DNA from: Curtobacterium salicis
Lineage (GTDB): Bacteria; Actinomycetota; Actinomycetes; Actinomycetales; Microbacteriaceae
Direction of reading: 5' to 3'
Length of the DNA stretch: 64,000 nucleotides
Assembly (NCBI RefSeq): GCF_011759505.1
Contig: NZ_JAAOYO010000003.1
Span: 620,001-684,000, forward strand
Shown: positions 62,832 through 64,000 of the stretch, one piece after another
Position numbering within the stretch: position 1 is the stretch's first letter
Layout: the number at the start of each line of letters is the position of its first letter
Position numbers and translations under genes: made by a program
The notes under the pieces: generated by a model
The model's input: the letters and a program-made list of their open reading frames with translations, nothing else
Database searches by the model: none
Told to the model about the DNA's origin: nothing

Positions 62832-64000
62832 GCCGGGGCCTCCTCGAACGTCAGGAGCTTGTCGCGGTAGTACTCGTACTGCTTCCGGCGGGCGGCGAGC
62901 TCGGCGGGGAGGCCGACGTTCAGGCCATTCACAAGCGCTTCGAACTTGTCGAGGACGGCGACAATATGGGCCTGCACGCTCAGTTCCGGCAAGGGGATGG
63001 AAATGTTCCGGAGAGACGCCATAGAGACGCTCGCTACAGTCGATCCATCGGCGGCGGCCATGATCCGCTCTCTGTTCGAGGGCGTACGCAGAAGATGAAT
63101 CAAGAAGCGGGCACTGATTTTATCGGGAACGGGTGTCAAAACGTATACGCCTTCCTTCACGTTCCAACCGATCTCCCCGTCCGGCACAAGAGCCGTCCGC
63201 CCGATTGTCCCTGTTCCGGAGAACAGTACATCACCCGCTTTGAGTCTTGACCGATTCTGAATGGTCGCTAGCGCGTCGTCATTTACCCGATCGGTTTTTG
63301 CTGTAGGGACTACATCGAAGCCGCCAAGTTCGCGGACCGTGATGTAGTAGTTCCTAGCGTCTGGAGTGTTCAGTCGAAAGTTCTGCCGGGGGTTTAGGCC
63401 AGTCCGGAGGCCGGAAATAACGTCCCCCAGTGGAACGTAGGGCGCTTGATCGGAAAGTGAGAATACTACTGTCTGGTAGTGATAATATTGACGTCGTCGT
63501 GCTTCCAGCTCCGCTTCCAGCTCCACTTCCAGCTCCGTGAACTGGTCCAGGATCCGCACGATCTCCCGCTGCACCTCGACCGGCGGCACCGGAACTGGCG
63601 TGCGCTCAAGTTCTCGCGACGAAAGGTGCTTTACGGTCGAGCTCCCGATCGAAGATTGAATCCGGTCAAGTTCGCCTTGTATTTGGTAGAAGGCAAAGGC
63701 GGGTAGTAATTCTTCGGAGAAGTCCTGGAGGCGGCAAACTCGCTGGTTCAACAGAGCGCGAGAGTGCTTCCAGCGGTTGGCGCGAAAGTCTCCATCCATC
63801 CCGATGAGAATGTCGCCCGGCTCGACAAGCCACCGTGCATCGTATTCGCCGGAGAAGAAAGTGTCGGAGAGTCCCGTGTTCACATCACGTATTCGAATTA
63901 GGGGGAGTCCGATTCCCTCTGAGTTGAACTGATCGGACTTGAATGCGTAGCCGTTAAATACGGTGCATAGCTCACCCAGTGGCTTATAGGTGATTCCGCT
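62828..64000 (-). CDS. hsdS: Type I restriction enzyme, specificity subunit (N-terminus beyond window)
   Basis: The frame is open to the right edge (at least 390 residues), reading ITYKPLGELCTVFNGYAFKS at the visible end, the start of a target-recognition domain. The architecture is TRD1, central conserved region (VPPVEVQREIVRILDQFTELEVELEAELEARRRQYYHYQ, read in parts), TRD2 (YVPLGDVISGLRTGLNP...), then the distal conserved region (SVQAHIVAVLDKFEALVNGL and RRKQYEYYRDKLL). The two TRDs define a bipartite recognition site. The central spacer contains three 4-residue repeats (ELEV ELEA ELEA) encoded by a 12-bp tandem repeat. The stop overlaps the start of hsdR. Confidence 0.95.
   Translation of the reverse strand, partial: SGITYKPLGELCTVFNGYAFKSDQFNSEGIGLPLIRIRDVNTGLSDTFFSGEYDARWLVEPGDILIGMDGDFRANRWKHSRALLNQRVCRLQDFSEELLPAFAFYQIQGELDRIQSSIGSSTVKHLSSRELERTPVPVPPVEVQREIVRILDQFTELEVELEAELEARRRQYYHYQTVVFSLSDQAPYVPLGDVISGLRTGLNPRQNFRLNTPDARNYYITVRELGGFDVVPTAKTDRVNDDALATIQNRSRLKAGDVLFSGTGTIGRTALVPDGEIGWNVKEGVYVLTPVPDKISARFLIHLLRTPSNRERIMAAADGSTVASVSMASLRNISIPLPELSVQAHIVAVLDKFEALVNGLNVGLPAELAARRKQYEYYRDKLLTFEEAPA
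63501..63536 (-). repeat. Three-unit 12-bp tandem repeat in the hsdS spacer
   Basis: Units GCTTCCAGCTCC (63501-63512), GCTTCCAGCTCC (63513-63524) and ACTTCCAGCTCC (63525-63536), read on the plus strand, encode ELEA, ELEA and ELEV on the minus strand. The unit is a multiple of three bases, so unit gain or loss keeps the hsdS frame. Confidence 0.93.

Noticed and set aside
1-64000. CRISPR arrays, insertion sequences or complete prophages
   Set aside because: No regularly spaced repeat-spacer array, transposase or phage structural gene was seen anywhere in the window.

Overview
The window is about 64 kb of high-GC DNA with strong G/C third-position bias. Its gene content is that of an actinobacterium of the family Microbacteriaceae; Curtobacterium or a close relative is the best guess, inferred from gene order and protein style rather than from any search. 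Supporting signs are the tilS-hpt-ftsH-folP-folB-folK-DUF3180 block, a short amino-acid N-acetyltransferase near clpC, bacterial-PH-domain gene pairs, frequent GTG starts and GTGA/ATGA overlaps. Most of the window looks like chromosomal backbone. The last 7 kb, beyond a tRNA-Ser gene, looks accessory: lower GC, weaker codon bias and restriction genes.

Layout. 1-6787 (minus): the first ~2,260 residues of a giant repetitive surface protein (choice-of-anchor G type N-terminus, then about 18 Ig-like repeats), cut by the left edge and preceded by a hairpin-rich leader. 6986-15773: an AraC-type regulator, a lipoprotein, a transglycosylase-like secreted protein, a DUF808 membrane protein, a YceI/ECF-sigma/zinc-finger anti-sigma operon, a serine hydrolase, a GAF-PP2C phosphatase and a MarR regulator. 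15893-26363 holds amino-acid and redox genes: a PutA-like protein whose two active sites look eroded, an SDR, a nitroreductase/DUF2071 operon, and an Lrp/AsnC regulator divergent from a DDAH-ornithine aminotransferase pair. 26371-28951: an epimerase and an aldo/keto reductase flanked by two related palindromic elements.

28977-29308: a tRNA-Glu/Asp/Phe operon on the minus strand with its terminator. 29590-32446: two paralogous secreted cell-wall hydrolases (M23 and NlpC/P60) sharing a coiled-coil N-terminal design. 32567-44017: ppa, tilS, hpt, ftsH, the folate genes (folE is not in its usual slot), two PH-domain proteins, a DUF2520 protein and lysS. 44122-49885: small proteins, a group-2 sigma factor with a motif-rich upstream region, NAD kinase and clpC, the last followed by a 54-bp perfect palindrome. 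49961-56740: SRPBCC protein, ArgA-type acetyltransferase, cold-shock protein beside a desaturase, radA and an SGNH hydrolase.

56883-64000: tRNA-Ser(CGA) with encoded CCA, an 11-bp tandem repeat just behind it, then a two-gene operon of unknown function (a DUF4365 nuclease-like protein plus a 402-residue partner). This operon converges on a type I restriction hsdS-hsdR pair. hsdS runs off the right edge and carries three 12-bp tandem repeats in its central spacer, at the place where the EcoR124 family changes recognition-site spacing by repeat number.

The strongest leads are the HsdS spacer repeat, the DUF4365/partner module, the catalytically depleted PutA, the paired palindromic elements around the epimerase/AKR cassette, and the repeated motifs upstream of the sigma factor. 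All calls are from reading the sequence; no database search was run.
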